Source: Hemicordylus capensis
Lineage: Eukaryota; Chordata; Lepidosauria; Squamata; Cordylidae
DNA: 64,000 nt
NCBI RefSeq assembly: GCF_027244095.1
Contig: NC_069658.1
Span: 42,062,501 to 42,126,500 of the forward strand
Direction: 5' to 3'
The notes below the pieces were generated by a model. It was not told where the DNA came from. It searched no databases and saw nothing but the letters and a program-made list of their open reading frames with translations. Below are positions 27,446 to 55,000 of this stretch, piece after piece. Numbering within the stretch: the first letter of the stretch is position 1; every line of letters begins with the position of its first letter. The position numbers and the translations under genes were made by a program.

Positions 27446-27939
27446 ATAGCTTGTTACTGCAACTTGATGCTGCTTCGGTTGAGCTGATCAAGTTGGGAAA
27501 CTGAAGTGACAGCCCATTGGTCTTTGAAAAACTATTTATTCATTTGAGGATTTATAACCCTCTTGTCAACTCAAGTACATTTTCAAAGCAGAGATCACTG
27601 TTACGTACATAGACAGTAATCGCAGCATTATCTTAACACCAGGGTGAATATACACCCAAGCAAACTCCATCAGATTTGAAGATTAAAAGCCTATTGACAA
27701 AGACAAGTTTTGATAATTTGTCGAAATGAGCCAAGCTCTTGGATCTGGCAGATCTCAAACTATAATTCTATAGACATGGGGCTACAGTAGTTAATGGCCA
27801 AAAACAATCTTGCCTTCAGATGTAGCAGCATCCTCAGCAAAATTCAACCCTGGCAATTGGGGAGGTATATATGAGAGTATGCACTCATTTATGTATCCTG
27901 AACAAACCAGTCCATTGAAATTAACTATAAAAGTATAAA

Positions 27940-28900
27940 AGTTTTAATAATAAATAAATAATAAATAAATAAATAAATAACTTTAAAAATAAAATAACTC
28001 AGTGGAGCTCTAGTATTTAAATACTCCAAGGAGTTAACCCTTCTCACCAGTCTGGTTGCTGTATTTTGACCCAACTGAAGTTTCTGAACTGCTTTTACAT
28101 GCAGCCCCATATATAGTGCATTTGAGTAGGCCAGTTGAGAGATTTCCAGGCTATTTCCCAACAGTGGCAAGACTTCTCTTTTCAAGCAAGGAGCGCAGCT
28201 GGAGTATCAGCCAACACTGGAAAAATGGCTCTGGTTACAGCTTCCACCTGAGAACCCAGAAGGAAACTCCCTGGACTGCAAATGCCCTTGGCTGCAAGCA
28301 ATCCTCTATAATAAAGTCCCTGGCGTGTCCTTCCGTGTCGCCAAGGCTGGTGTCTGCGTCCGTGTCTCCCTCGGCTGTTCTGGGCATGCGTGGAGCGCAT
28401 GCCCAGAACACGCTGAGGGAGACACGACCGCAGGCACCAGGCAGCCATGTTGGCCAGTTGGTTGCCCGGCTGCGGGGAGGCCGGCGGCGCCCGCGGGACC
28501 GGCCGGGCTGCGGGGAGGGCAGAGGCGGTGGCGGCGGGACCGGGCCTGCCGCGGGGAAAGCTGAGGCAGCAGCGGCGGGTCCGGCCCGGCCACAGGGAGG
28601 GGAGAGGCGGCGGTGGCGGGTCTGGCCCAGCCGCAGGAAAGGAAGAGACGGCGGCGACGGGACCGGACCCGACCTGGAAGAGAGAGAAACGGCGGCGGCA
28701 GGACCGGCCTACTAGCGCCCGTTATTTTAACGGGCTTAAAAATACTAGTGCTGCATAAACCTGAATTTCTCAGGGTCTGTTCCTTTAAGTGCAAGACTCC
28801 TGCTTTTGAGCTTGCAAGTTGTTGCAGCATGGCAGGAGTGGGGGGCAGATTTGCACCACCTGCATTAGGCTGCTCTGGAAGTCAACCACCAAGATAAGAA
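27940..28900 (-). repeat. L2 LINE fragment, split by a Helitron
   Basis: The minus strand carries SNALYMGL, AVQKLQLGQNTATRLVRRVN and related L2 ORF2 segments (27990-28180) with a short (AAAT)n tail at 27946-27978. Recognisable L2 homology ends near 28300, where the Helitron begins. Whether any of 28750-28900 continues it is uncertain. Confidence 0.6.
28302..28748 (+). mobile_element. Non-autonomous Helitron with internal foldback
   Basis: The 5' end is TCCTCTATAATAAAG directly after an A. The 3' end has a hairpin (GCCCGTTA...TAACGGGC) about nine bases before terminal CTAG, followed by T. This TC...hairpin-CTAG structure with insertion between A and T and no duplication is the Helitron signature. 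The interior is very CpG-rich and contains an inverted repeat, GTGTCTCCCTC...TTCTGGGCATGCG / CGCATGCCCAGAA...GAGGGAGACAC, at about 28360-28425. No Rep/helicase is encoded; apparent open frames there reflect GC content. Confidence 0.8.
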
Positions 28901-31110
28901 AAACTTTCCTCCTTGCATTATTCAGGCTCACATTTTACCTTTCCCACATAGACACAGAAAGAGCAAGCAAGAAAAGTGCTCAGATTCAGGGCTGACCATC
29001 TAGCACAATATAATACAGCAGAGGCAGGCCTCAAGAGAGAGGGGGGAAGTGTCATTCCCAACTGGTCCCACCCCACATGAAAGCACAGAGATGATCTCAG
29101 GAACAGTAGTGTGCCCCAAGTAGTGTTCTCTCTAGCAGGGATTCCCAGATGTTCACTACAATTCCCATCATCCCCAGCTGCAATGGCCTTTGGCTAGGGA
29201 TTATGGGAGTTGTCGTCAACATCTGGGAATCCCTGTTGACTTGACATTGGCCCCAAGCCCTGGGCAGCTGCCCAACCCTGATTGGACTGAACAGGCAGAG
29301 ACCTCTCTCATTGGATGGATGGTCCGGCAAGGGGCCTGGATGACAGTGGGAAATTGTTTAATATAATGCCATTAAGAATTAATTGTGGGTGAACAATAAG
29401 CCCTGAAATCAATAAGATTTTAATAGTTGCTATGGCGACTTTCAGCAGTGACACCTGATAAAATCTCATTGACTTTCAGGTTGCAGCTCTTCAACTCTGC
29501 CACCAACACAAACATTTCTCTTCACTGGGGCTTTCGCTGCCACATGTCTATGAGAATCTGTTTAGCATTAGAGCATTAAAGTCTATCTCAAGTGGGCGGG
29601 GTGGGGTGGGGAGAGAACCAAGCACAATGAAAAGAAAACATCTTGCAACTGTGAGTAATGCTTATTGTCTTTATTTATTAAAAGGTAAGAGGCATAACAT
29701 TATTGCCCTACAACAGATTATATAGCAAACCATGCTGTGCAACTTTATAAAGCTACAGCCTTCAGGAAGAAAGATGAATCATCTGTTATCAGAACTGAAT
29801 ATGCACAAAGTAAATGATTTTGAAAAATATGAACCGGGCAAAATCTTTCCACACACACACACAAAAGGTCTTGTGCAAGCCCACAAAATCTGTAGGAAGT
29901 ACACAAGAATGCCCTATGCAACTTCCTCTGATTCCAGTGAAGCTTACACAAGAGGCATTCTTTGTGAAATATATCCTATTTAAATTAGAAAAGTTAGAGA
30001 TAAGTATTTTGTCACTTTCTAGCAGAGCTGTCATATTAATTATTTTTATCAAGGAAGTTTTATTTTGCTTTAATTCAGTCATGTCCCTAACCATTCATCC
30101 AGCTGCCATTGGCAACCTAGAACTGTGGGTGGCGGGAAAGTGGTGCTGAGCTTTTATTTTTTTAAATTTACACCAGAGCAGCAGTTTCAAACCACCTCCA
30201 AGCGACAAGACCAATTGCAGCCACTGGGTGCTGCTCGTCACCCACTTTTTAAGTCTATAATGACCCAGAGCAACTTCCTGCCTCCTTATGGACTTAAAAC
30301 AACAGGGAACACCCAGCTGCCAAGATTGTTCTCAATGCTTCCAGACACTGTTTGAAGGTGTGGAAGTGGCCAAATTAAAGACTTTCCCCAGCACCAGGAA
30401 GCAGGTGAATGCATTAGGTGGGGGTTACTCACTAACAAGGATGTCTTAACTGGTTAATTAAATCTCATATTAAACAAACAGTGTTGGGGGGGAAATGCCT
30501 TGTTTTGAAATGGTACATGGTGCTCTCCAGATTAGCTGCTCAACAGCAGCAAAATACTTCTGTTCAGGCAAATCGCATTTGAAAAGTAAACAGCAGGGGG
30601 AGCAGTCTCTTGGAAACTAACAACCCGAAAAAACAGCAAACATTTTACGCCGGATACATGTCATAGCAGTATATCGCAGCAATTAAATTCAAAACCAGGC
30701 ATTGGAAATGTGAACAGCACCCTGCTGTCAGTGTAGGGACTGTGGTGTCACAACAGAAGAAGTGTGGAAGCACATTTCTGAGATCCGCCATGACCCTGTT
30801 GCAGGGTGTAATCTGGAAAGCGCCCATGTGTATGTCACAGTTTAGTGCCATCTTAGAAGAGGCATTTCCTCCTGTGAGAGTGAAGAGAAAATGTCTCTTC
30901 TAAGGTGGTGCCTGCCATCTGCAATTTTTGCAAGAAATAATTTTTTTAAAATGTGGCCCCAAATGTTATCTTAGACAATTAAAAATATTTAAATCAATCT
31001 GATTAGTCTATTAAAAAGGAAGCAGCTCATTTCCAGAAATATTAATTTGATTGAAACTGTTCCAGTGGAAACCAGAGATTCTAACCACTTTATGCTTAGT
31101 TTGGTTCTAA
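28901..31110. other. Intergenic sequence with one small MITE
   Basis: Apart from the palindromic MITE at 29136-29235, I see no exon or named repeat. Open frames of 80-110 codons in 29.7-30.2 kb occur on both strands over the same bases and show no domain. Confidence 0.4.
29136..29235. mobile_element. Palindromic MITE (family C)
   Basis: The ends CAGGGATTCCCAGATGTT and ACATCTGGGAATCCCTG are almost perfect inverted repeats around the ACAATTCCCATCATCCCCAG core. 100 bp. Confidence 0.8.
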
Positions 31111-31119
31111 AGAAATGAC

Positions 31120-31325
31120 AGGATTGACAATCCTTGTTTTAATTAAATATTGTTTTAATAGTTTTAACATTGTTTGAAAATTTTAAATGGTTGGAATGTT
31201 TCTACTTTATTTTGTTTTAACTAATGTTTTAACCTTTTCTGTTGTCATTTATTTTGCTTTGTTGTAAACCACCCAGAGGCATAAGGTTTGGGCAGTATAA
31301 AAATATGTTACGTTAAATTAAATCC
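31120..31325 (+). repeat. L2-type 3' tail fragment
   Basis: A TTTTAAT-rich 3'UTR, then GTAAACCACCCAGAGGCATA and TTTGGGCAGTATAAAAATAT, the same tail as at 26.36 and 46.86 kb. No coding part remains. Confidence 0.65.
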
Positions 31326-31329
31326 TGTT

Positions 31330-32400
31330 TCTTTACAATTTGACAGGCACTTCAGGATAATTTTGTAGAACTATCTTTAAAGGAGCCAGAAGCGAGTTTC
31401 TTTTCATGTTTACGTCTTTGGCCCAACAAAATATATATGCCATTTTGACATTGTAACATTCTGTACAAAAGTTGGCTGTAATGCCAACAAAAACAACCAC
31501 CACATGGAAATTGTTCATTCTGAGAACCTCAACAGATTTTTCTTTGCATTAGAAAAACTTCAGTGTGTGCTTAAACATGCTTTACAAGATATAATTTCGA
31601 AGACATGGCCCGCATTTCCATTTCTTTTGCCTACTCTAGGACAGAGTGCCCTGGGCAAGGAGTGCCTTCAGCACTCCCCCCTCAGCAGGTTAGTTTACCA
31701 GTGTTGCAAAATTGTGTGGTTTGTGCAGGGTTGCAAAACCTAGTTGTGTAACAGGCCCTCTAGCTTTTCTTAATAATGCCCCTGAGAAGGATCCAGAGTT
31801 GCCTCTCAGTACTTTGCTGCTTTACTGCAAGTGCTCTCCTGCTCCAGTTCTGGGCGATCCCACTGGTCTCACAGGCCTTTTGCAGCTGCTTCTTCAGTTT
31901 CCTCCCTTCTCTCCAGGTCTTGCCTTCCATCCTTTTCCCAGCCTAGCTATCTCTCTCTCACTCTCACACAATGAAAGAGAGAAAATAGTCAGAGACCATT
32001 ATTTCCTGTGGCTGCCCTCCGCCACCGCCCCCAGCTCACTACTGACAGTACATTCAACAAGCAGCAATCATGAAGTTTAGCTCGGCGCCCCCTTCAGGTA
32101 GGTGGCCTGCATGATTGCCTGCCCTGGTTCCATACATACTTGTTTTACTGCACAAACACTTAATACAGGCCCTGATCCAAGGAGGCATGCGCAGAGGCTT
32201 ACATGCACAAGTGGGCCATCCTGCTGTCCTCCCCAAGGCACAGCCTCCATTGTGTCACAAGAAGCTTTCAAAACTTTTTACCCTCCCCCAATGGTTTATC
32301 CTTAAAGCATTACAAATGCATTTTTAAAATCACATCGGAAGCGCAGCAGTTCAGGAATGACAACTACCATGCTGCATACCCTTTAGAAGAGAGAGACTGT
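31330..32400. other. Intergenic sequence between SHISAL2B and SREK1IP1
   Basis: No conserved exon was found. The open frames around 31.7-32.3 kb overlap each other in several frames and have no recognisable domain. Confidence 0.4.
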
Positions 32401-32407
32401 GTCCCAT

Positions 32408-32418
32408 TTTATTTTATT
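32408..32418 (-). terminator. SREK1IP1: Candidate poly(A) signals for SREK1IP1
   Basis: Two overlapping AATAAA hexamers lie on the minus strand about 410 bases after the stop codon. An ATTAAA nearer the stop (about 32695) is an alternative. Transcript data would be needed to choose. Confidence 0.35.
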
Positions 32419-32824
32419 AACTAATTAACACAATGGTTGCAACGGTTTTAACATCCAGAAGTTTCCATCTGTAGTTTTCTTAAGCTTGTAGCAAAAGTCT
32501 GAATATACCAGTGCCAGAACTCCCCAGTCTTAGTATTGCTATGATCTTCTGTTCATGAATGGAAGCTAGATATTTCAAGTGAGTGTTGAGAGATTAAAAC
32601 CTTAGGAAGTGAAATGAATTTCCTTTCAAATACAAAATAGTTATAAAACAGCCACAATGGAAAAAGCCTCTGTACACTTACAAATAGTTTTAGTTTAATA
32701 AAAGAAAGAGACATTTATAAATAAAGGAGGGTGTGGGGGTGTTTTTTTTGGTAAAAATATATATTTTTTTACTGGCAATTATAATCATAACCAAGCCAAA
32801 TCTCAGTCACCCGAGTTGTGCTTC

Positions 32825-47891
<15,067 letters not shown>

Positions 47892-49012
47892 GCAGCCCCC
47901 GACCAATCTCCAAAGGAGCGGACACCACCCCGGACGACTTTTTAGCCCGACTGCTCTCAGCGGCAGCAGCGAGCGATACTTCTCCGCCGGAACACTTTGA
48001 ACGGAGCACAGAGGACTGTACCATCAGATTGGGATAGGTGGGGGGAAGAGAAGAGAGGAAACGTTCACAGGGCCAGGGAAGGAGCTGGAGGCAGCTACTC
48101 CTTCCCGTTTCGCTAATAAACTAGTCCTTGATTTCCTTAGAGTCTCCTTGTCTGTGCCAGAGCGCCGTTTTTCCAGGCCCTGCAACAAAATACCCCCCCT
48201 TTCCCGCTTCTTATCCGCCAGTCCGAGTCAACGGAGGCAGGTATTTTAGGTGGATGGGAAGGGTTGCGGGTCCACCAAGGTATAACAACTTTTTCTACTG
48301 AATGCAATTGTAGGGAAATTGCCTGAAGAGTGTGCTCCCCCCCTCTGTATGCGTATTTACTCACAAGTAAACCCCACAGAGTAACTTAAATGGGGTTTGG
48401 CATCCTTCCATGGAATATAAGTTTTACTGAGTTTAATAATAGGAAATCCTAAACTACGAACTATTTACAAAGCTGCCGGGGGAGTGAGAGAAAACCAATA
48501 AACACCACAAAATAAGAAAACATGCACAAATTCGTGTTGTTTTCGCTCCATTAGCATCCCTACATAGCATGCAACCACCCTTCCCAACCCCTGTCCACCT
48601 GCTGTTTCTGACAGGCTCCAGCTGCTCTAGGTCGGATACAAAGAGCTGCTAACAACATTTCTCGGTCGGAAGACTTAGGGGTGAACATAGCGGGCTGTAC
48701 TATTAGCCGAGCGGGAGGTGTCTCCTGGGAAATTAGGTAGTAGAGGGCAGCAGCACAGTTCTAGTTATCTAAGAGTTTTTCTTTGGGTGAGAAGCGTGTT
48801 GTAGATGCTGGACAGAGATGTATTTTCCCCCGTTCGAAATGAGGACTAGAGTCCTAACTATTCTTTCGTGAGGTCCCCCCCTCCACCAGAGGTGGTAGCA
48901 CCCAGTTCCCAACATGGCGGGAGCTTTGCCCTGGTGTTAAGTCGATTTGTATGTTTTCTCACCAGTTCCGGAGTGAACGTGCGTGTGAAGGCGCTGCGCC
49001 CAAGCTTACACC
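47892..49012. promoter_or_regulatory. Divergent promoter region SREK1IP1/CWC27
   Basis: The two start codons face away from each other across 1,121 bp. The SREK1IP1 side is GC-rich. At 48911-48920 AACATGGCGG matches the YY1 consensus core. At 48737-48750 GTAGTAGAGGGCAG is close to a CTCF core. A pyrimidine-rich TTTTCTCACCAG directly upstream of the CWC27 start could be a 5'UTR splice acceptor. Transcription starts cannot be fixed. Confidence 0.6.
48911..48920 (+). promoter_or_regulatory. YY1-like motif upstream of CWC27
   Basis: AACATGGCGG fits the YY1 consensus AAnATGGCGG, common close to transcription starts of housekeeping genes. It lies 93 bp before the CWC27 ATG; function is inferred. 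Confidence 0.45.
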
Positions 49013-49054
49013 ATGAGCAACATTTACATTCAGGAACCTCCGACCAACGGCAAG
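49013..49054 (+). CDS. CWC27: CWC27 exon 1 coding part
   Basis: It encodes [14 protein letters not shown], identical to the human start, before donor GTGAGG. Confidence 0.96.
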
Positions 49055-52000
49055 GTGAGGGGCTTCCTTGGAAAGTTCACCTGTGAACTGAGGCACCTTC
49101 TAAAGTGGTGATTCTCATATTTAACAGGGGGAGAGCAACTGGCCCTGTCCAACCCCAGCACAGCATCCCTCCAGTGGCTGTTGCTGGCCTACCTTGTATT
49201 TCTTTTTAAATTGTGGACCATTTTGGGACAGGGAATTGTAGAATCCAAGGGAAAGAGTTGTGGTATGCAAGGACGAGGCAGTGGGGTGGAATCATCAGGA
49301 ATATTAATAGTTTAATAAGACATAATTTATGTACAGAGAGGGAAGTGTAGACTGCTTTTCTTTGCTCTTGCTGCTGGCTGGCTGTTAACTCTACTCCAGG
49401 ACTGGAATACAAATAAGCTGGCCTGGATCAAGGAATGGATTAACCAAAAACACCACAGGAACTATCCACTGTTGATAGTGTCTACAACTCCCAGCATTCC
49501 CAGCTGTAGTGGCCATTGGCTGGGGATTATGAGAGTTGTAGTCAACAACATCTGGGAATCCCTATTAGAGGGAACACTGGAACCATTTTATTTTTCTGTG
49601 CAAGCTGCTTTGAGAACATTGTTGAAAAGCTGTATATAGATATTTGTAAAAGGTAAAGTGTGCTGTTGAGTCACTGTTGACTCTTGGCAACCACAATTTG
49701 TATGGTAGTTAAACCCTAAGGTTCAATTATTGCTGCTGCAGGCAACATTGCTCTAATATACCTTGCTTTGAGGGACTGCTGCATATTTTAGAACATAGGA
49801 ATTAATGTCTATGTTTGTTAAAAGTCAAGGCTGCAACCCTATGCATGTGTATTTGGGAATAAGCCCACTGAACTCAGTGCAATTCTGAGTTAGTATGCAT
49901 AGGATTGAGTGGATTCAATAGGATTTTTCCAAGGAAACATGTTTAGGATTTGGGTGTGGTAGGACATATTTGATAGAATGCAGGCAAGTGAACTGTATCT
50001 ACTATATCTGTCATTGCTTGGTTTTTAACCTGAAATAAACATTATGTTTGTGTGATTATGGATGTGCTTGTGGTGGCCATGAATGTAAGCTTAAAATGGA
50101 ACAAATCATTTGTGCATGGGGTGTTTTCGTTCCCACACTTTAGTAATAGTCTGAGGAGAAGTGGAATTCCTATTGGCAACCAGGATCATAGCTGTGTCTA
50201 CAGGATGCTAGCAGTATCTACTAGGGTAGGTTTGTATTTCCAAAATGAACTTGTGCTTATGTTCTCCTGTAGGTTTTATTGAAAACAACAGCTGGAGATA
50301 TTGATATTGAGCTATGGTCAAAAGAAGCCCCTAAAGCATGTCGGAACTTTGTTCAACTTTGTATGGAAGGTAACAATTAAGAAGGATAGTATCTGTTTAT
50401 ATTTTTATATGCATACGAGCCTGCAGAATCAGACCAAAGGTCTGCATCCTGTTCCATGCAGTGGCCAGCCAGATGCTTCTGGGAAGCTCACAAGTAGGCA
50501 CGAAGGCAACAGACTCTCCTGCTGCTGTTCCCCAGCTACTACTTGTCAGGGGCATACTGCCCTTGAACCCCTCCCTTTTGTGAATGAGGGGAGTAGATTG
50601 GAGCAGATCTAAACCTTCTCTTTCATGGTTTAGAATAAGCCTCTATGGCTGACATCCTGACTACAGAAGCCTCTGCTTAACCCCTTACCCTCCCCCGCTG
50701 TTCAAAACACTTCGCTGCAATGTGTGCAATGGCTTTGGGAGTGCAGGATTGTGCCCTGGGAGAAGTGCCTACTGGCTTCATTGTTCAAAAACGCATGTGT
50801 AAGGGAACTGACGGAGCTGCGGGTGTGTGTGTGATCTCACTGTGTGCACAAAGCTGTGTATGCGCATACTTTGGTCCTTAGGATGTCAGCCAGTGTGTAC
50901 TTGCATCCAAAATAAATTCAGCAAATAGTGTTTTATTTCCACCAGCATTGTGTCTGAACTGAACCATTGTCTATTCACCTTTCAGTTCTTCAGTACATAC
51001 TTATGAGAGTTTAAAAAAAATAAAATAACTGGCTCTGCCTCTTTTATGTTTCTGAAGCACAGTTACTATCTGAGTCTCCTTCAGGTCTGACATTAGAAGC
51101 TGAGAGAGAATTAAGGCTATAGACAGCTGATAAGGGTTTCTAGGAAAGTATTACCTTTATGTAACGTAAAGTGTGCCATTGAGTCAGTGTTGACTCCTTG
51201 TGCCCACAGAGCCCTGTGGTTGTCTTTGGTAGAATACAGGAGGGGTTTACCATTCCCTCCTCCCACGCAGTATGAGATTATGCCTTTCAGCATCTTCCTA
51301 TATCTCTGCTGCCCAATATAGGTGTTTCCCATAGACTGGGGAACATACCAGTGGGGATTCGAACCGGCAACCTCTGGCTTGCTAGTCAAATTATTTCCCA
51401 CTGCACCATTAGGTGGCTTCTATTATCTTTATGTAGAGTTTTGGTAATCTAAGAGCAAAGTGTCTTCAATGTTTTAGATAAACGTGTACCATAAAGGTGA
51501 AAGTTATCTGAGGACATTTTCAGCTAGCATCCAGAATTCTGCCAAAAATGTAGTTCATGAGATTGTTGCAAAGTACCCTAATGCCAGTTTTCTTTTCAGA
51601 TTATTATGACAACACAATATTTCACAGAGTTGTGCCTGAATTTATAGTTCAGGGTGGAGATCCAACTGGTACTGGGTCAGGTGGAGAGTCTATCTACGGC
51701 ACTCCTTTCAAGGTAGAGCACTGTTGCACTTGACCTCATACTGGAATAAATGGAAAATAAAACCTATCTATTTTGCTATGTCACATTGCTTTAGATGTCT
51801 TATGCACCAATAAAAGTATGATCCAGTGACAGTTACTTCTAATCCCCTTGATTTGAACTGCCCACTTTGATGCTGACCGGGGCTGCAAGCACAGTCGTAT
51901 CCCCAGGGACTGGGGCCTAGCAGTTATTGTTCCCATCTTCCAAAAAGGCAGGAGGGATGACCCAGCAAACTATAGACCCATCAGTCTGATCAATATAATC

Positions 52001-55000
52001 AGCAAGCTTTATGCGAGACACCTATACTGGAAACTAAGGGTCTGGCTGGAACATCAAGTCTGCGTTTTGACTCCATCTCCTGAGTCAAACTGAGGGGGAA
52101 ATTGGAAGCCTCTTCGATCGACTGGTGCTTGCTATTTCTTATTCATACCCTCCACAATGGCATGTCCTTGAAAGTCAGATGCAACCCTCAAAGTCACATA
52201 TCAAGCACCATTCCAACCCGCAAGGGCATCCAACAAGGCTGCATGCTTGCCCTGCTTCTGTTTAATTTTTATATAAATGCCATGGTGGGCCACTGAAATA
52301 ATTTGGACTTTCATCCCACTGAGTTGGCAGAGAAACACATCTCCATTCTGCTCTACACAGATGATGTGACAATTCTCTCAAGGACCCCCCATAGGACTCA
52401 GGAGAGCATTGAGGGCCCTTGCCCAATACTGTAAGAAGGATCTACTGGAAATAAATTACCAATTAAAAAAATCATGGTCTTTGCCAAGATACCAAAGACA
52501 TACTCCTGGTGTGTAAATGGGTATACAATTGAGCAGGTCTTGTGCTTCAAATACTTGGGGTGACTTCATGCTTCCAGTACTAGGAAGGCTCATGGCATTA
52601 TGTTGCCCCCAAACACTGCTGCCACCCTAAAATTCTTCTGAACAAGCAGGAGCCAATACATTCCCGAAGCCCTTAAACTATTTGAAGCTAGATCACTAGC
52701 GTAGCTCCTCTACAATGCTCAGCTGGGCCTTTTTTCCAACTTCACCGTTCTGGAGCTTATCCAGTCCCAATTTCTAAGCATAGTATTCCCGGTACCTTGC
52801 AGGGCTCCAGACTTCCCTATCACTGAAATTCTAAGGTATATAGCAACACCTGCTGCATATCTTGTGCAGCTAACCATAGAAGGGCCTTCACTTTAGCTTG
52901 TTGTAGTACCCTCACTTCGGCTGTGATAGATGGAAGGTGTAGGAAGATTCTCTTTTCGGAACATCTGTGCCCCTGCAACATCAGCCAGGTTGAAACCACT
53001 GAGCACGTCCTTCTTTATTGCTCGTTTTATAGAGACATCCGCAATACCTTCATTCTCCCATTACTTATTAGGCTGCCCGGCCGCTCTGGCCAATTCTGCA
53101 TCTCCCTATTACTCTCTGACTGTAGCCCCTTTATAACACATTATGTTGTAAAGTTCTGTGCGGCAGCGTGCAAAATTTGTCTAGGTCTAACCACCAGCAA
53201 GAGTTAAGCTAGCCCGACAGCTTATACCTGTATTGTTGCCTCTAATTTCCTGTTATTGAGTTTTAATAGCTTCTATGTTCCTTCTACCTTATGCTGATCA
53301 AAGGCCGAAATAAAGATATTGATTGAGTTACTTTTAATTCCCTTGATTAAAAGGGAATTTGGTGGGAGAGATCTAAGCACAGGCTTATCTAGGACCAGTA
53401 GGACTTAAAATTGCTTCACTTCAGCTGGATCTTTTCAAGATTTTTGCTCTTGTCTTTATATAAGACTGCCTCTTAAATTCTTGTTAAAAAATGCAAGCTA
53501 TTAACAGCTAAGAAGTGTTTGGGCCAAATTGATATGGTGGCGTTGCAGTAGCTTGGAAGAGAGTCATGTTGCAGGACTTCCAAGATTTCCTGTGCATTAA
53601 GTCCTAGTGATCATGAGGAGACTTTTAAAATAAGCTTGTTGGTCCTTTGAAAGTGAACTACTACTTCCTGACTAGTATACTGGAGCGAAAAGAAACTGTT
53701 GCTTCTGATGTAACTGAAAAGTAAAGTGATAAAGTATGCCGTCGAGTCAGTGTTGACTCCTGGCAACCACAGAGCCATATGGTTTTCTTTGGTAGAATAT
53801 AGGAGGGGTTTACCATTGCCTCCTCCCGTGCAGTGTGAGATGATGCCTTTCAGTATCTTCCAATATCGCTGCTGCCTGATAGAGGTGTTTCCCATAGTCT
53901 GGGAAACATACTAGCGGGGATTTGAACCAGCAACCTTCTGCTTGTTAGTCAAGCATTTCCCCACTGAGCCATGAAAAGTACCTCTATTCATATGCTACCA
54001 AAATACATTACTGTATCTATTTGGCAGTTCTTAACATTGGGATTTTTTTATTTGTTGCTTCCTTTACTGAATTTAACTGTGAGTTGCATTTACTTCTTCC
54101 AAGGAAGAGACTCGTAGTGTAAGCACAACAAGCAAATATTATAATGAAGTCAGCCTTTGCTTTAGAAGTTGCCGGTATTAAATAGGGCTTTTCATGAGAC
54201 ATTCTGCAGGTCATACTATGTGTATCAATGGGCAATTTGTTGAATGCGCAAGAGCCAATTATACTTTGCAATAATTATTCTTCCTCTTTATTTGCAGGAT
54301 GAATTCCACTCACGATTGCGCTTTAATCGGCGAGGACTGGTTGCCATGGCAAATGCTGGGCCTCATGATAATGGCAGCCAGTTCTTCTTTACTTTGGGTC
54401 GTGCAGATGAACTTAATAACAAACACACCATATTTGGAAAGGTTTGCGAGACTTCTTTCTCAAATGCCTTTGTTTGTCTCTTTGAATTCCTAGTGGGCTT
54501 TGGTTTTGCTCAAAAAACCCTAATAAGAATCCAGCAAGAGCTGTTAAATTCTTTAGTTCTGATGAAAGAAGAGAGATCTGCTTGGACTGTAATAAAGGAT
54601 TTTATTTGAACTTAAAAAAAAACAACTCACTGTATTGTATTTATTGAACATGGATGGAAACCTGGTGTGAAAGGAGGAGCAGATAGATCATGTACAAAAC
54701 TAGAAGGAAACACCAAGCCCCCTTGTAGATTCTGTTGCCCCAAATCAGGCCCTTAATTTTATCAGCCCTTTACAAAACACTTCAATAAGCCAGGCTACAA
54801 TCTGCGATCAGCAGAGAGAAGTTGCAGGATGCAGTGATGGAAGATCAGAAGATTCACTAGGTTGCTTCAGCATAGCAGAAATATTTCCTTCCCTTCTGGC
54901 ACTGGGCTGCAGCTCAAGTGTGCCCACATTGCCTATGCCAGGGGTTTCTAACATGTATATCCCTTCTGTTGCAAACCTCAGGTACCCCATAGAAAGTGTG

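Noticed and set aside
28056-28897. Long frames up to 219 codons with Gly/Arg-rich repeats
   Set aside because: They run through the L2/Helitron junction and reflect the CpG-rich Helitron core on both strands.
54244-54609. 121-codon frame covering CWC27 exon 4
   Set aside because: Only 54298-54441 aligns with CWC27; the rest is intron that happens to stay open past the donor.
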